The translations under genes and the position numbers were made by a program. Of a stretch of 5,982 nucleotides of DNA, positions 1 to 5,488 are shown piece after piece. The notes under the pieces were generated by a model. That model was not told the origin of the DNA. It did not search any database and saw nothing but the letters and a program-made list of their open reading frames with translations. How positions within the stretch are numbered: position 1 is the first letter of the stretch; every line of letters begins with the position of its first letter. The DNA comes from Bacillota bacterium. Its GTDB lineage: Bacteria > Bacillota > Clostridia > Lachnospirales > Lachnospiraceae. The DNA is taken from the NCBI GenBank assembly GCA_023409835.1, contig JAEYQV010000095.1, positions 1-5,982 of the forward strand, in the 5' to 3' direction.

Positions 1-1335
1 CTTCAGCACCATGCCAAGGTCGGATAACAGCTTCTCCCCCTCTCCTCCATTGGTTGATAAATAGAGCGTATCCTCCTTCATATAATAGATCCTATCGAGC
101 TCCTTGGTGATATAGGAAAGCTCAGCATCACTGTCAAGCTTCTCTTCCTCCTTATCTCCATTCTTGTAAAAGATGTTATTATCCTCGTCCTGATAAACCA
201 GCTTTTTACCATCTTCACTGATATAGAAATCAATAACATTGCTGTCTATCTTTACTTCATCAGAGAGATCAGATCGATATAAATCATTGTTTTTTTTGTA
301 ATAGACAACTGTTCCTGTGGAGTTAATCTTATAATCGTAAACCTTTGATGCTATTTTCTCTCCCTCTTTGTCCTTCGACTTTAAGTTAAGATAATAAAGA
401 TCAAACGTATCATAATCCTTTTTCCCGGGATAAAAGACTAGTTTTCCATCCTTACTGAAGCTGATCTCGTAGCCTAGCTTATATTTCATACTGGCTTGAG
501 CTATCCTATCATCAGCAATTATGCCCTCGCTAAGCTCAATCGGTTCTAGGGATTTAAGCGGGGATAGCTTTAGATTCCCCTCCTTGAGATATACAACCGT
601 TTCCATATGACTGCCCTTGTTCAGGAACAGAAAAGCCACAAATACTCCTGCCGCTAATACAACAGCAAGAGCCGGAATTAGTAGCAGCCACTTCCTTCTT
701 CCTTTCACGGGCTGCTCCGCTTTCTCCGTCGCTTTCTTCTGTTTTCCGGGTTTTAGTTGCTTAACAGACTTATCCTTCTTTGCAGGCTTTTGCTGTTTGA
801 CTTGATTCTCCTGTGGAGCTGCTGAAGCAAATTTTTGAGCAGGGGTACTCTGGTTTACCGGTTCTGCAAGGGCAATCGACTGATTTGGCGCTGTCGTATC
901 TACCGGAGCAATCGGTGATTCAGGAACCCCGGGTATTGCTGATATCCCGGCTGTGTCAGTGAAGCCGGAAGCAGTCCGGACGATTTCCTGAGCTATGGGT
1001 ATCTCCTGTGCTGCCGAAGTCTCCCGGACCACGGGTGTCTCCTGTGTTGCCGAAGTCTCCCGAACCACGGGTATCTCCTGTGCTGCCGAAGTCTCCCGGA
1101 CCACGGGCGTCTCCTGTGTTGCCGAAGTCTCCCGGACCATTTCCATTGCTGTAGGTACTACAGGCATAACCGTTGCTTTTAACCTGGTACCGCAGAACAG
1201 GCAGAAATCATATTCCGCATTCACCAGCTTTGCGCAGCTAGGACAAGGAATCATTTCATGAACCTTCGCACCGCAGATATTGCAAAATCTTGCGTCATCC
1301 TGCAGCTGTGCGCTGCAATTTCTACATGTAATCAT
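1..1335 (-). CDS. Zinc-ribbon membrane protein with extracytoplasmic beta-repeat domain (3' end outside window)
   Basis: Partial gene: 445 codons are present and the frame stays open to the window edge. The protein starts with two CxxC...CxxC zinc ribbons (C4, C7, C18, C21, then C31, C34, C45, C48), each ending in a CG pair typical of double zinc ribbons. A low-complexity linker (about 54-215) is rich in Pro, Gln, Ala, Thr and then Lys, and includes four 12-residue repeats. One hydrophobic helix (about 217-238, starting after GRRKW) is preceded by basic residues, so the N-terminus should be cytoplasmic. The outer part (239 on) has recurring Asp/Gly-turn plus aromatic strands (SKDGKLVFY, SEDGKKLVYQ, DRIYYMKEDTLYL), resembling propeller-like domains of clostridial zinc-ribbon proteins (DUF5050-like or TolB-like). 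ATG at 1335 is chosen because GGAGA lies 5 nt upstream and the first ribbon begins at once. Function unknown; an envelope-sensing or scaffold role is inference. The architecture recalls YvbJ/TcaA proteins, but I cannot show homology. Confidence 0.85.
   Translation of the reverse strand, partial: MITCRNCSAQLQDDARFCNICGAKVHEMIPCPSCAKLVNAEYDFCLFCGTRLKATVMPVVPTAMEMVRETSATQETPVVRETSAAQEIPVVRETSATQETPVVRETSAAQEIPIAQEIVRTASGFTDTAGISAIPGVPESPIAPVDTTAPNQSIALAEPVNQSTPAQKFASAAPQENQVKQQKPAKKDKSVKQLKPGKQKKATEKAEQPVKGRRKWLLLIPALAVVLAAGVFVAFLFLNKGSHMETVVYLKEGNLKLSPLKSLEPIELSEGIIADDRIAQASMKYKLGYEISFSKDGKLVFYPGKKDYDTFDLYYLNLKSKDKEGEKIASKVYDYKINSTGTVVYYKKNNDLYRSDLSDEVKIDSNVIDFYISEDGKKLVYQDEDNNIFYKNGDKEEEKLDSDAELSYITKELDRIYYMKEDTLYLSTNGGEGEKLLSDLGMVLK
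997..1140 (-). repeat. Four tandem 36-bp repeats coding for a 12-residue linker repeat
   Basis: Four in-frame 36-bp units lie at 997-1032, 1033-1068, 1069-1104 and 1105-1140. On the minus strand each encodes VRETSA(T/A)QE(T/I)PV. Units alternate between a TSATQETP and a TSAAQEIP version, so the array reads as two copies of a 72-bp unit. It lies in the linker between the zinc ribbons and the membrane helix. Because the unit length is a multiple of three, copy-number change would alter linker length without breaking the frame. Confidence 0.95.
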
Positions 1336-1402
1336 GACAATCTCCAATCCATTTAATAATTTATCTCATGGTAAGGCGGTTGGCTATGAGAAAGCTATAA
1401 TC

Positions 1403-1411
1403 ATTATAACA
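1403..1411 (-). promoter_or_regulatory. Candidate extended -10 promoter for the zinc-ribbon gene
   Basis: On the minus strand this reads TGTTATAAT, an exact extended -10 (TGnTATAAT), about 68 nt before the ATG at 1335. No good -35 lies 17 bp upstream, which extended -10 promoters tolerate. The hexamer is half of the perfect 13-bp palindrome TATAATCATTATA (1396-1408), which could be chance in AT-rich DNA. Confidence 0.4.
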
Positions 1412-1449
1412 GTATCTCCCCTTCACGAACTCCGCCCTCTTCCCAATCT

Positions 1450-1478
1450 ATATTAGACTAACAGGAATATATAGTCAA
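1450..1478 (-). promoter_or_regulatory. Candidate sigma-A promoter for the zinc-ribbon gene, just after the glycosyltransferase stop
   Basis: Minus-strand TTGACT (1473-1478) is followed after 17 bp by TAATAT (1450-1455), a 5/6 and 4/6 match to consensus. It begins only a few bases after the glycosyltransferase stop. It is an alternative to, or acts with, the extended -10 site nearer the gene. Confidence 0.35.
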
Positions 1479-1480
1479 CT

Positions 1481-2329
1481 CTACTTTTTTTTGGTAACTG
1501 CAGTTTTCAGCTTATATGGAAGGATGCCTCCGTCCTTTGCCATAGAAATCAGGAATTTCTGTACCTTATGTTTATTCTCATCGTAAAGATCCACGCTTTT
1601 ATACAAGTCCTTATAGTAATCAAAAATCAGGAATTTTACTCTGACTGTCTGACGGAACGTCACCTCCGTGGCTATCAGGCTCCCTTTGGTTTTCACGTAA
1701 TAATATATCGGAATCGGTATAGAACAGATCCGGTCCGCATACTGCAGATACTCCAGATTAAAAATAAAATCCTCACACCAGTTTAAGCCCACCATACAGC
1801 GAATATTATGCTGTTCCACAATATCCCGCCGAAACAGCTTATTCCACATGACGCCGTAATAGAAATTCGCCGGAGCCTCCATCATATATTCCGCAAACTT
1901 CTGCCTCTCCATAACCTCTTCCGCTTTGATATGTCCCTGCAGGGTCATACGCTTCCCGACAATCCGGTAAAAGTGCGTAATCACCATATCGCTTCCGGTA
2001 CTCTCTGCAGCACAAGCCATTGTACGAGTAGCATGCTCGGTAATCCAGTCATCACTGTCAACAAATTGAAGATATTTCCCCGTGGCAGCTGCTATCCCCT
2101 GGTTTCTGGTGTCCGAAACACCTGTATTCGGTTTATCAATTACCCTAAAACGGGTATCCTTTCTCTGGTAATCCTGACAGATGGAAAGGCTCTCGTCCTC
2201 ACTTCCGTCATTTACCAGGATTACTTCAATATTCCGGTAATCCTGTTTGCTAATGCTGTCAAGGCAGCGGTTCAAATAACCAGCCGCATTATGGACCGGC
2301 ACAATAATACTAACCAATGGGTTTTCCAA
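1481..2329 (-). CDS. Family 2 glycosyltransferase (GT-A fold)
   Basis: Transfers a sugar from a nucleotide-activated donor, probably onto a cell-surface glycan, glycolipid or glycoprotein; donor and acceptor cannot be read from the sequence. The 282-residue protein opens with the GT2 strand VSIIVPVHN (6-14), then the nucleotide-binding NDGS (40-43), the NTGVSDTRNQG stretch (68-78) and the metal-binding DSDDW (91-95). The second half has WNKLFRRD and NWCEDFIFNLEYL, with the CED acid of inverting GT2 enzymes, then a YYYV stretch typical of capsule or exopolysaccharide transferases. There is no membrane segment, so it is cytosolic or peripheral. The start is TTG at 2329: an in-frame TGA lies directly before it, GGGAGGG (2339-2345) lies 9 nt upstream, and the GT2 core begins within six residues. 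It follows the regulator by 41 nt and is probably co-transcribed. The last codons contain an A8 run, but shifted frames add only about eight codons, so no truncation is evident. Confidence 0.9.
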   Translation of the reverse strand: MENPLVSIIVPVHNAAGYLNRCLDSISKQDYRNIEVILVNDGSEDESLSICQDYQRKDTRFRVIDKPNTGVSDTRNQGIAAATGKYLQFVDSDDWITEHATRTMACAAESTGSDMVITHFYRIVGKRMTLQGHIKAEEVMERQKFAEYMMEAPANFYYGVMWNKLFRRDIVEQHNIRCMVGLNWCEDFIFNLEYLQYADRICSIPIPIYYYVKTKGSLIATEVTFRQTVRVKFLIFDYYKDLYKSVDLYDENKHKVQKFLISMAKDGGILPYKLKTAVTKKK

Positions 2330-2338
2330 TCAACTGCA

Positions 2339-2345
2339 CCCTCCC
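2339..2345 (-). promoter_or_regulatory. Shine-Dalgarno site supporting the TTG start of the glycosyltransferase
   Basis: GGGAGGG on the minus strand, 9 nt before TTG 2329. With the in-frame TGA next to the TTG, it fixes this non-ATG start. It lies in the 41-nt gap after the regulator stop. Confidence 0.8.
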
Positions 2346-2370
2346 TGCTTATAGCTAATGAATAAGCTTA

Positions 2371-2895
2371 TCAGATCAGTTTCCTCATTCCCGGAGAAGA
2401 GATCACCGTCAGCTTTCTCGCCTTCGAGGTCTTACTCGAAGGAATACTGTTATACCTTTCTACCATATCCTGCAGCTCCGCCATAAAGCTGTCAAAGGCT
2501 TCGTTGGAGAGGTTTAGGGATATCGTATTAAAGAATATCCGATCTGTAATCGGCTTTGCCTCCTTTTTATCAAAATAGGAATCAAAATCCCGGTACAGAC
2601 TCATCAGAATATTCCAAGCATTTGTCTTGGCATCCGAGGTATTCCCCGAGGCAGAAAGCATCTCCTGATTCAGAGTATATACCTTTTCCACGGTTCCCCG
2701 GATCTTATGCTCCTCAATCACATACAGCACCCTGTTCTTCTCCAGTGTACTGATATTTCGATATAGGGTAGCTTTAGACACATCCTTTAGCTGCAAAGAT
2801 ATCTCACTTGTTGTCGCCTGTTTATGGGTAACCAGATATTGAATAATTCTTCCCCGGGTCGGATTCATGACCAGATCGATATATGATTTCTTCAT
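2371..2895 (-). CDS. Winged-helix transcriptional regulator (ArsR/HTH_20-like)
   Basis: A 174-residue DNA-binding regulator. The N-terminus carries a winged helix: NPTRGRIIQYL (about 11-21) as first helix, then TTSEISLQL (28-36), the probable recognition helix SKATLYRNISTLEKN (40-54), and a wing with RGTVEKVYTL (66-75). This resembles ArsR/HTH_20 proteins that bind as dimers. No metal-binding Cys pair is seen; in fact there is no cysteine at all. The C-terminal half (about 85-174) is probably helical, with a FDSYFDKK and FMAELQDMVERY region that could dimerise or sense a ligand; the ligand is unknown. Start choice: an ATG at 2907 would add four residues, but the GGAGG at 2901-2905 overlaps it and sits 5 nt before the ATG at 2895, so 2895 is preferred. 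It is the first gene of a likely operon with the glycosyltransferase. A palindrome over its own promoter suggests autoregulation (inference). Confidence 0.85.
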   Translation of the reverse strand: MKKSYIDLVMNPTRGRIIQYLVTHKQATTSEISLQLKDVSKATLYRNISTLEKNRVLYVIEEHKIRGTVEKVYTLNQEMLSASGNTSDAKTNAWNILMSLYRDFDSYFDKKEAKPITDRIFFNTISLNLSNEAFDSFMAELQDMVERYNSIPSSKTSKARKLTVISSPGMRKLI

Positions 2896-2900
2896 AACGT

Positions 2901-2905
2901 CCTCC
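2901..2905 (-). promoter_or_regulatory. Shine-Dalgarno site that sets the regulator start at 2895
   Basis: GGAGG, then ACGTT, then ATG (2893-2895). The upstream in-frame ATG (2905-2907) overlaps this GGAGG and has no site of its own at useful spacing, so the longer form is unlikely. Confidence 0.75.
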
Positions 2906-2952
2906 ATATAGATACAAGCAAAATTCTCCGCTTAGGATTATTCTTACTTCAT

Positions 2953-2981
2953 ATAATAATCTCATTTTTGAGAGTATTCAA
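2953..2981 (-). promoter_or_regulatory. Probable promoter of the regulator-glycosyltransferase operon
   Basis: Minus strand: TTGAAT (2976-2981), 17-bp spacer, TATTAT (2953-2958), matching sigma-A consensus 4/6 and 5/6 at ideal spacing. Transcription would start near 2945, leaving a leader of about 50 nt before ATG 2895. The spacer is filled by the palindrome listed separately. Confidence 0.55.
2955..2978. promoter_or_regulatory. 24-bp inverted repeat over the promoter (candidate operator)
   Basis: Plus strand: AATAATCTCA, TTTT, TGAGAGTATT. The 10-bp arms pair at 9 of 10 positions around a 4-bp centre. It covers the spacer and parts of both the -10 and -35 hexamers, so a bound dimer would block RNA polymerase. 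The adjacent winged-helix protein is the obvious candidate ligand (inference). It does not look like a terminator: the core is short and AT-rich, and it precedes rather than follows a gene. Confidence 0.5.
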
Positions 2982-3006
2982 GTAAAAAAATGCATTTTTT
3001 ACCAGT

Positions 3007-3257
3007 TTAAAACTGAGCCATCCTATCATCCCCTTCGCCGGTTTCTGTTTCAAGAATAACAGAAAATATCTTATTCTTCAGCTTAGCAGCTCCGGTATAC
3101 ATTACTATGCCACCGTACAGGTGCCTAATATCCCGGAGCTCAACCTCGGTTGTTCCATAACCAAAACCCATGTTTTCGATTCCGGTACTCTTAGTTTCAT
3201 AAGAAAATCATCCAGAACGCCTTCAACAAAATATACGTAAACCTGCTCCCCTGCTGA
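3007..3257 (-). pseudogene. Frameshifted coding remnant of unknown family
   Basis: Read on the minus strand, two adjoining frames look protein-like but neither is an intact gene. From 3257 the frame gives SAGEQVYVYFVEGVLDDFL. At about 3200 sense must shift to a second frame, open 3207-3007, containing YETKSTGIENMGFGYG, then TTEVELRDIRHLYGG, FSVILETETGEGDD and a TAA at 3007-3009. The shift and the stop codon just before 3257 mark it as broken. An ATG at 3171 could give 54 residues, but no Shine-Dalgarno site precedes it. I do not recognise the family. It lies between the prfC terminator and the regulator promoter, in the same orientation as both. Confidence 0.45.
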
Positions 3258-3264
3258 TCAACGC

Positions 3265-3314
3265 GAAATCATACTCACTTTAGCTGAGTGCGGCTTGCGA
3301 AGCACCATGATTTC
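3265..3314. repeat. 50-nt fold-back element, possibly a small dispersed palindromic repeat
   Basis: An outer perfect 8-bp inverted repeat GAAATCAT (3265-3272) / ATGATTTC (3307-3314) encloses a hairpin ACTCA-CTTTAGC-TGAGT (3273-3289) and a second small hairpin GCTT-GCG-AAGC, giving a three-way-junction shape. It lies between the coding remnant and the prfC terminator. It could be a REP- or MITE-like element or the start of a small RNA; the window holds only one copy, so this is unproven. Confidence 0.35.
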
Positions 3315-3315
3315 T

Positions 3316-3352
3316 ATAAAATAAAACCTGTGTTATAAGGCAACACAGGTTT
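3316..3352 (-). terminator. Rho-independent terminator of prfC
   Basis: AAACCTGTGTT (3324-3334) and AACACAGGTTT (3342-3352) form a perfect 11-bp stem with a 7-nt loop, 14 nt after the prfC stop codon. On the minus strand the stem is followed by TATTTTAT. The other side is also T-rich on the plus strand (TTTCTTCTTCC), so weak two-way action is possible. Confidence 0.85.
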
Positions 3353-3366
3353 CTTCTTCCTAATTA

Positions 3367-4956
3367 TTAATCTCTTCCGAATTCGGATAGCTCCAGATCC
3401 TTGTTCCGGTCCAGCGCCATCTTGATGCTCCAGCTATTTACGAATAAAAGCAGAGCATTTCCCTTCATATCCTTTACCTTCTTCGTATCCGACGGGATGC
3501 TTAATTTGCTGACATCAATATTCTTATTTTCGATCCACCTGATGAATTCATAAGGCAGGGGATCCAGGCGGACTTCCACACCATATTCAAATTCCAATCG
3601 AAACTTCAGGACGTCAAACTGCAGGGTACCCACTACTCCGACAATAATCTCCTCCATGCCGGTATTGTATTCCTGGAAAATCTGGATTGCACCCTCCTGG
3701 GCAATCTGGGTGATGCCCTTTAGAAACTGCTTTCTCTTCATGGTATCCACCTGTCTGACCTTGGCGAAATGCTCCGGCGAGAAGGTAGGAATCCCCTCAT
3801 ATTTGAATTTTTTGCTCGGCATGCACAGTGTATCCCCGATCGAGAAGATACCGGGGTCAAATACACCGATGATATCTCCTGCATAGGCTTCCTCAATAAT
3901 CTTTCTCTCCTGCGCCATCAGCTGCTGAGGCTGAGTTAACCGGATTACTTTATTACCCTGGACATGATTGACCTCCATTCCTGCGGTGAACTTACCGGAG
4001 CAAATTCTCATGAATGCAATACGGTCCCTATGGGCCTTATTCATATTTGCTTGAATCTTAAAGACAAATGCGGAGAAATCATTCTCCAGGGGATCAATCT
4101 TGCCTTCATTGGATACCCGAGGAAGGGGTGAGGTTGTCATGGACAGATAATGCTTCAGGAAGGTTTCCACACCGAAGTTCGTAAGCGCTGATCCAAAGAA
4201 TACAGGAGTCAGCTTACCGGCCAGCACCTGATCAAGATCAAATTCACTACTTGCCCCATCGATCAATTCAATCTCTTCGGATAAGATATTATGATTTTCC
4301 CTGCCGATCAAGGAATCCAGCTCCGGATCCCCTAGCTCAGCCTCTACGGTATCGACTTCCTTCTGGCCATTATGAGCAGCATAAAAGCGGGTGATATGCT
4401 TGGTTTCCCTGTCATACACCCCTTTGAAATTCTTACCGGAGCCGATTGGCCAATTAATCGGGCAGGTGCGAATGCCAAGCACCGTTTCTATCTCATCCAG
4501 AAGCTCAAAGGTATTCCTGGATTCCCGATCCAGCTTATTAATAAATGTAAAGATTGGGATATTACGAAGGACGCAGACCTTAAACAGCTTCATGGTCTGG
4601 CTCTCAACACCCTTAGAGGCGTCAATAACCATAACAGCCGAATCCGCTGCCATCAGGGTTCGGTAGGTATCCTCCGAGAAGTCCTGATGTCCCGGTGTAT
4701 CTAATATATTAATACAATAATCATTATAATTAAACTGCATGACGGAGGAGGTAACTGAGATACCACGCTGTTTCTCGATCTCCATCCAGTCCGAAACAGC
4801 ATGCCGTTCCGTCTTCTTACCTTTGACGGAACCTGCCAGATTAATTGCTCCTCCATACAGCAGCAGTTTTTCCGTCAGAGTAGTCTTACCTGCATCCGGA
4901 TGAGAGATAATCGCAAAGGTCCGTCTTTTTTGTATTTCCTTAGAATAATCAGACAA
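3367..4956 (-). CDS. prfC: Peptide chain release factor 3 (RF3)
   Basis: Translational GTPase that removes RF1 or RF2 from the ribosome after peptide release; cytosolic. The predicted protein is 529 residues, the same length as E. coli RF3. G-domain motifs are intact: SHPDAGKTT (G1, 18-26), RGISVTSSV (G2, 64-72), DTPGH (G3, 86-90, with the catalytic His90), NKLDR (G4, 140-144) and FFGSAL (G5). The RRTFAIISHPDAGKTTLTEKL opening and DWMEIEKQRGISVTSSVMQF segment separate it from EF-G and other family members. Domain II follows (FVFKIQANMNKAHRDRIAFM), then the RF3-specific C-terminal domain with GVVGTLQFDVLKFRLEFEYGV. The start is TTG at 4956: GGAGG (4965-4969) sits 8 nt upstream, and the protein then opens SDYSKEIQKRR like other RF3s. 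A TTG at 4971 is in frame but overlaps the GGAGG. It is monocistronic, with its own promoter upstream and a strong terminator downstream. Confidence 0.97.
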   Translation of the reverse strand: MSDYSKEIQKRRTFAIISHPDAGKTTLTEKLLLYGGAINLAGSVKGKKTERHAVSDWMEIEKQRGISVTSSVMQFNYNDYCINILDTPGHQDFSEDTYRTLMAADSAVMVIDASKGVESQTMKLFKVCVLRNIPIFTFINKLDRESRNTFELLDEIETVLGIRTCPINWPIGSGKNFKGVYDRETKHITRFYAAHNGQKEVDTVEAELGDPELDSLIGRENHNILSEEIELIDGASSEFDLDQVLAGKLTPVFFGSALTNFGVETFLKHYLSMTTSPLPRVSNEGKIDPLENDFSAFVFKIQANMNKAHRDRIAFMRICSGKFTAGMEVNHVQGNKVIRLTQPQQLMAQERKIIEEAYAGDIIGVFDPGIFSIGDTLCMPSKKFKYEGIPTFSPEHFAKVRQVDTMKRKQFLKGITQIAQEGAIQIFQEYNTGMEEIIVGVVGTLQFDVLKFRLEFEYGVEVRLDPLPYEFIRWIENKNIDVSKLSIPSDTKKVKDMKGNALLLFVNSWSIKMALDRNKDLELSEFGRD

Positions 4957-4964
4957 AATAATAA

Positions 4965-4969
4965 CCTCC
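4965..4969 (-). promoter_or_regulatory. prfC: Shine-Dalgarno site that sets the prfC TTG start
   Basis: GGAGG followed by TTATTATT and TTG (4954-4956). It favours the 529-residue form over the 534-residue form that would start at TTG 4971, which overlaps this site. Confidence 0.8.
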
Positions 4970-4993
4970 AAAACATTATTAAAACCAATCTAT

Positions 4994-5021
4994 CTTATAA
5001 TAGAAGGGCGCATATTGTCAA
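4994..5021 (-). promoter_or_regulatory. prfC: Probable sigma-A promoter of prfC
   Basis: Minus strand: perfect TTGACA (5016-5021), 16-bp spacer, TATAAG (4994-4999, 5/6). Transcription would start near 4987, giving a leader of about 30 nt before TTG 4956. Confidence 0.7.
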
Positions 5022-5022
5022 G

Positions 5023-5072
5023 TTTATATTTTTCCGCACATTTAATATTTGTATTTTTCCGCTTATTTAAAA
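5023..5072. repeat. 25-bp tandem duplication directly upstream of the prfC -35
   Basis: Two abutting 25-bp copies, 5023-5047 and 5048-5072, match at 21 of 25 positions. The best-kept core is TTT(A/G)TATTTTTCCGC (plus strand); on the minus strand it reads GCGGAAAAATA. It starts one base beyond the -35 hexamer, at the place of an UP element or activator site. The A-tracts of the two copies are 25 bp apart, not an exact number of helical turns. Confidence 0.6.
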
Positions 5073-5102
5073 TTTAGTGTAGTATTCTTTAAAGCACCAA
5101 AC

Positions 5103-5216
5103 TTAAACAGTTAAAGGCCCTAAAATTGAAATCCACCAATACACTCCAAATTTATCAATAACAGTGGCACAACATTTGCTCCACGGTAAACATTAATAGA
5201 CAGTGTTTCCCACTTC
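5103..5216 (-). pseudogene. C-terminal remnant of a VOC/PhnB-like protein gene
   Basis: On the minus strand the frame ending in TAA at 5103-5105 gives LPWSKCCATVIDKFGVYWW and then ISILGPLTV. VIDKFGVYWWIS matches the C-terminal signature of PhnB-like vicinal-oxygen-chelate proteins (E. coli PhnB has KVTDKFGVPWMINV), and PWSK fits the preceding segment. Upstream in the same frame EVGNTVY continues the fold's GG-x-V strand but is cut by TAA at 5193-5195. Beyond 5216 the frame fills with stops and no N-terminal half can be found. It is therefore a decayed gene tail. The original substrate is unknown; VOC proteins include resistance enzymes and isomerases. Confidence 0.55.
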
Positions 5217-5432
5217 ATATTGTGAACTATGTTTATGTCACAAGGGTTTGCTGCTTCGCTACCATTACGTAAGCTTCTTTTGCTTGACTTGCGTATTTCC
5301 TTTTCTGATTTAGCATAGAATTAGTTGCATCTCATAATATGTTGACGGTTACCAGATTGAATCATTTATGATAGAATGAAACTAATAAAGTTAACGTATC
5401 CAATTCTATTATAAACCTTATTTTTATGGCTC
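5217..5432. other. AT-rich intergenic stretch without a recognisable gene
   Basis: No frame on either strand gives a credible protein. Short coding-like shreds on the minus strand (for example SQAKEAYVMVAKQQ near 5240-5310) may be more debris of the VOC gene. A short palindrome ATCATTTATGAT (5361-5372) and chance promoter-like hexamers are present but not convincing. Confidence 0.5.
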
Positions 5433-5463
5433 TTGACATTAAAGTAACTTGAACCCTTATAAT
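5433..5463 (+). promoter_or_regulatory. MerR-type promoter of the acetyltransferase gene (19-bp spacer)
   Basis: Perfect TTGACA (5433-5438) and perfect TATAAT (5458-5463) are 19 bp apart instead of 17. Overlong spacers between good hexamers, with a dyad in the spacer, are typical of promoters activated by MerR-family regulators, which untwist the DNA. Start near 5470 gives a leader of about 20 nt holding the AAGGAGG site. No MerR gene is visible in the window. Confidence 0.65.
5439..5453. promoter_or_regulatory. Dyad in the promoter spacer (candidate MerR-family operator)
   Basis: TTAAAGTAACTTGAA: 7-bp arms around a central A, pairing at 6 of 7 positions, with a perfect AAGT-A-ACTT core. It lies wholly within the 19-bp spacer, as MerR-family operators do. 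Confidence 0.5.
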
Positions 5464-5488
5464 ACCCTCAGATAAGGAGGGATATATC

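Noticed and set aside
995..1261. Plus-strand open frame with repeated SCAAEVSRTTG units
   Set aside because: It is the antisense reading of the 36-bp repeats in the zinc-ribbon gene, whose minus-strand frame has the Cys motifs, the membrane helix and a ribosome site.
1456..1476. Inverted repeat GACTA-N11-TAGTC after the glycosyltransferase as a terminator
   Set aside because: The stem is only 5 bp and AT-rich, the loop is long and no T-run follows on the minus strand.
1808..2365. Long plus-strand open frame (185 codons) opposite the glycosyltransferase
   Set aside because: It lies antisense to a gene with clear GT2 motifs and its translation has no domain-like features.
3007..3171. Intact 54-residue small protein starting at ATG 3171
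   Set aside because: There is no Shine-Dalgarno site, and protein-like sequence continues upstream of the ATG and across a frameshift, so a remnant is the better reading.
5220..5243. Inverted repeat TTGTGA-N12-TCACAA resembling a CRP site
   Set aside because: CRP-type sites have a 6-bp centre; the 12-bp gap and the position in decayed sequence suggest chance.
5342..5377. TTGACG with TATGAT or TAGAAT as a second promoter toward the acetyltransferase
   Set aside because: The hexamers are weaker and the spacings poor (19 or 24 bp), and a much better promoter lies closer to the gene.
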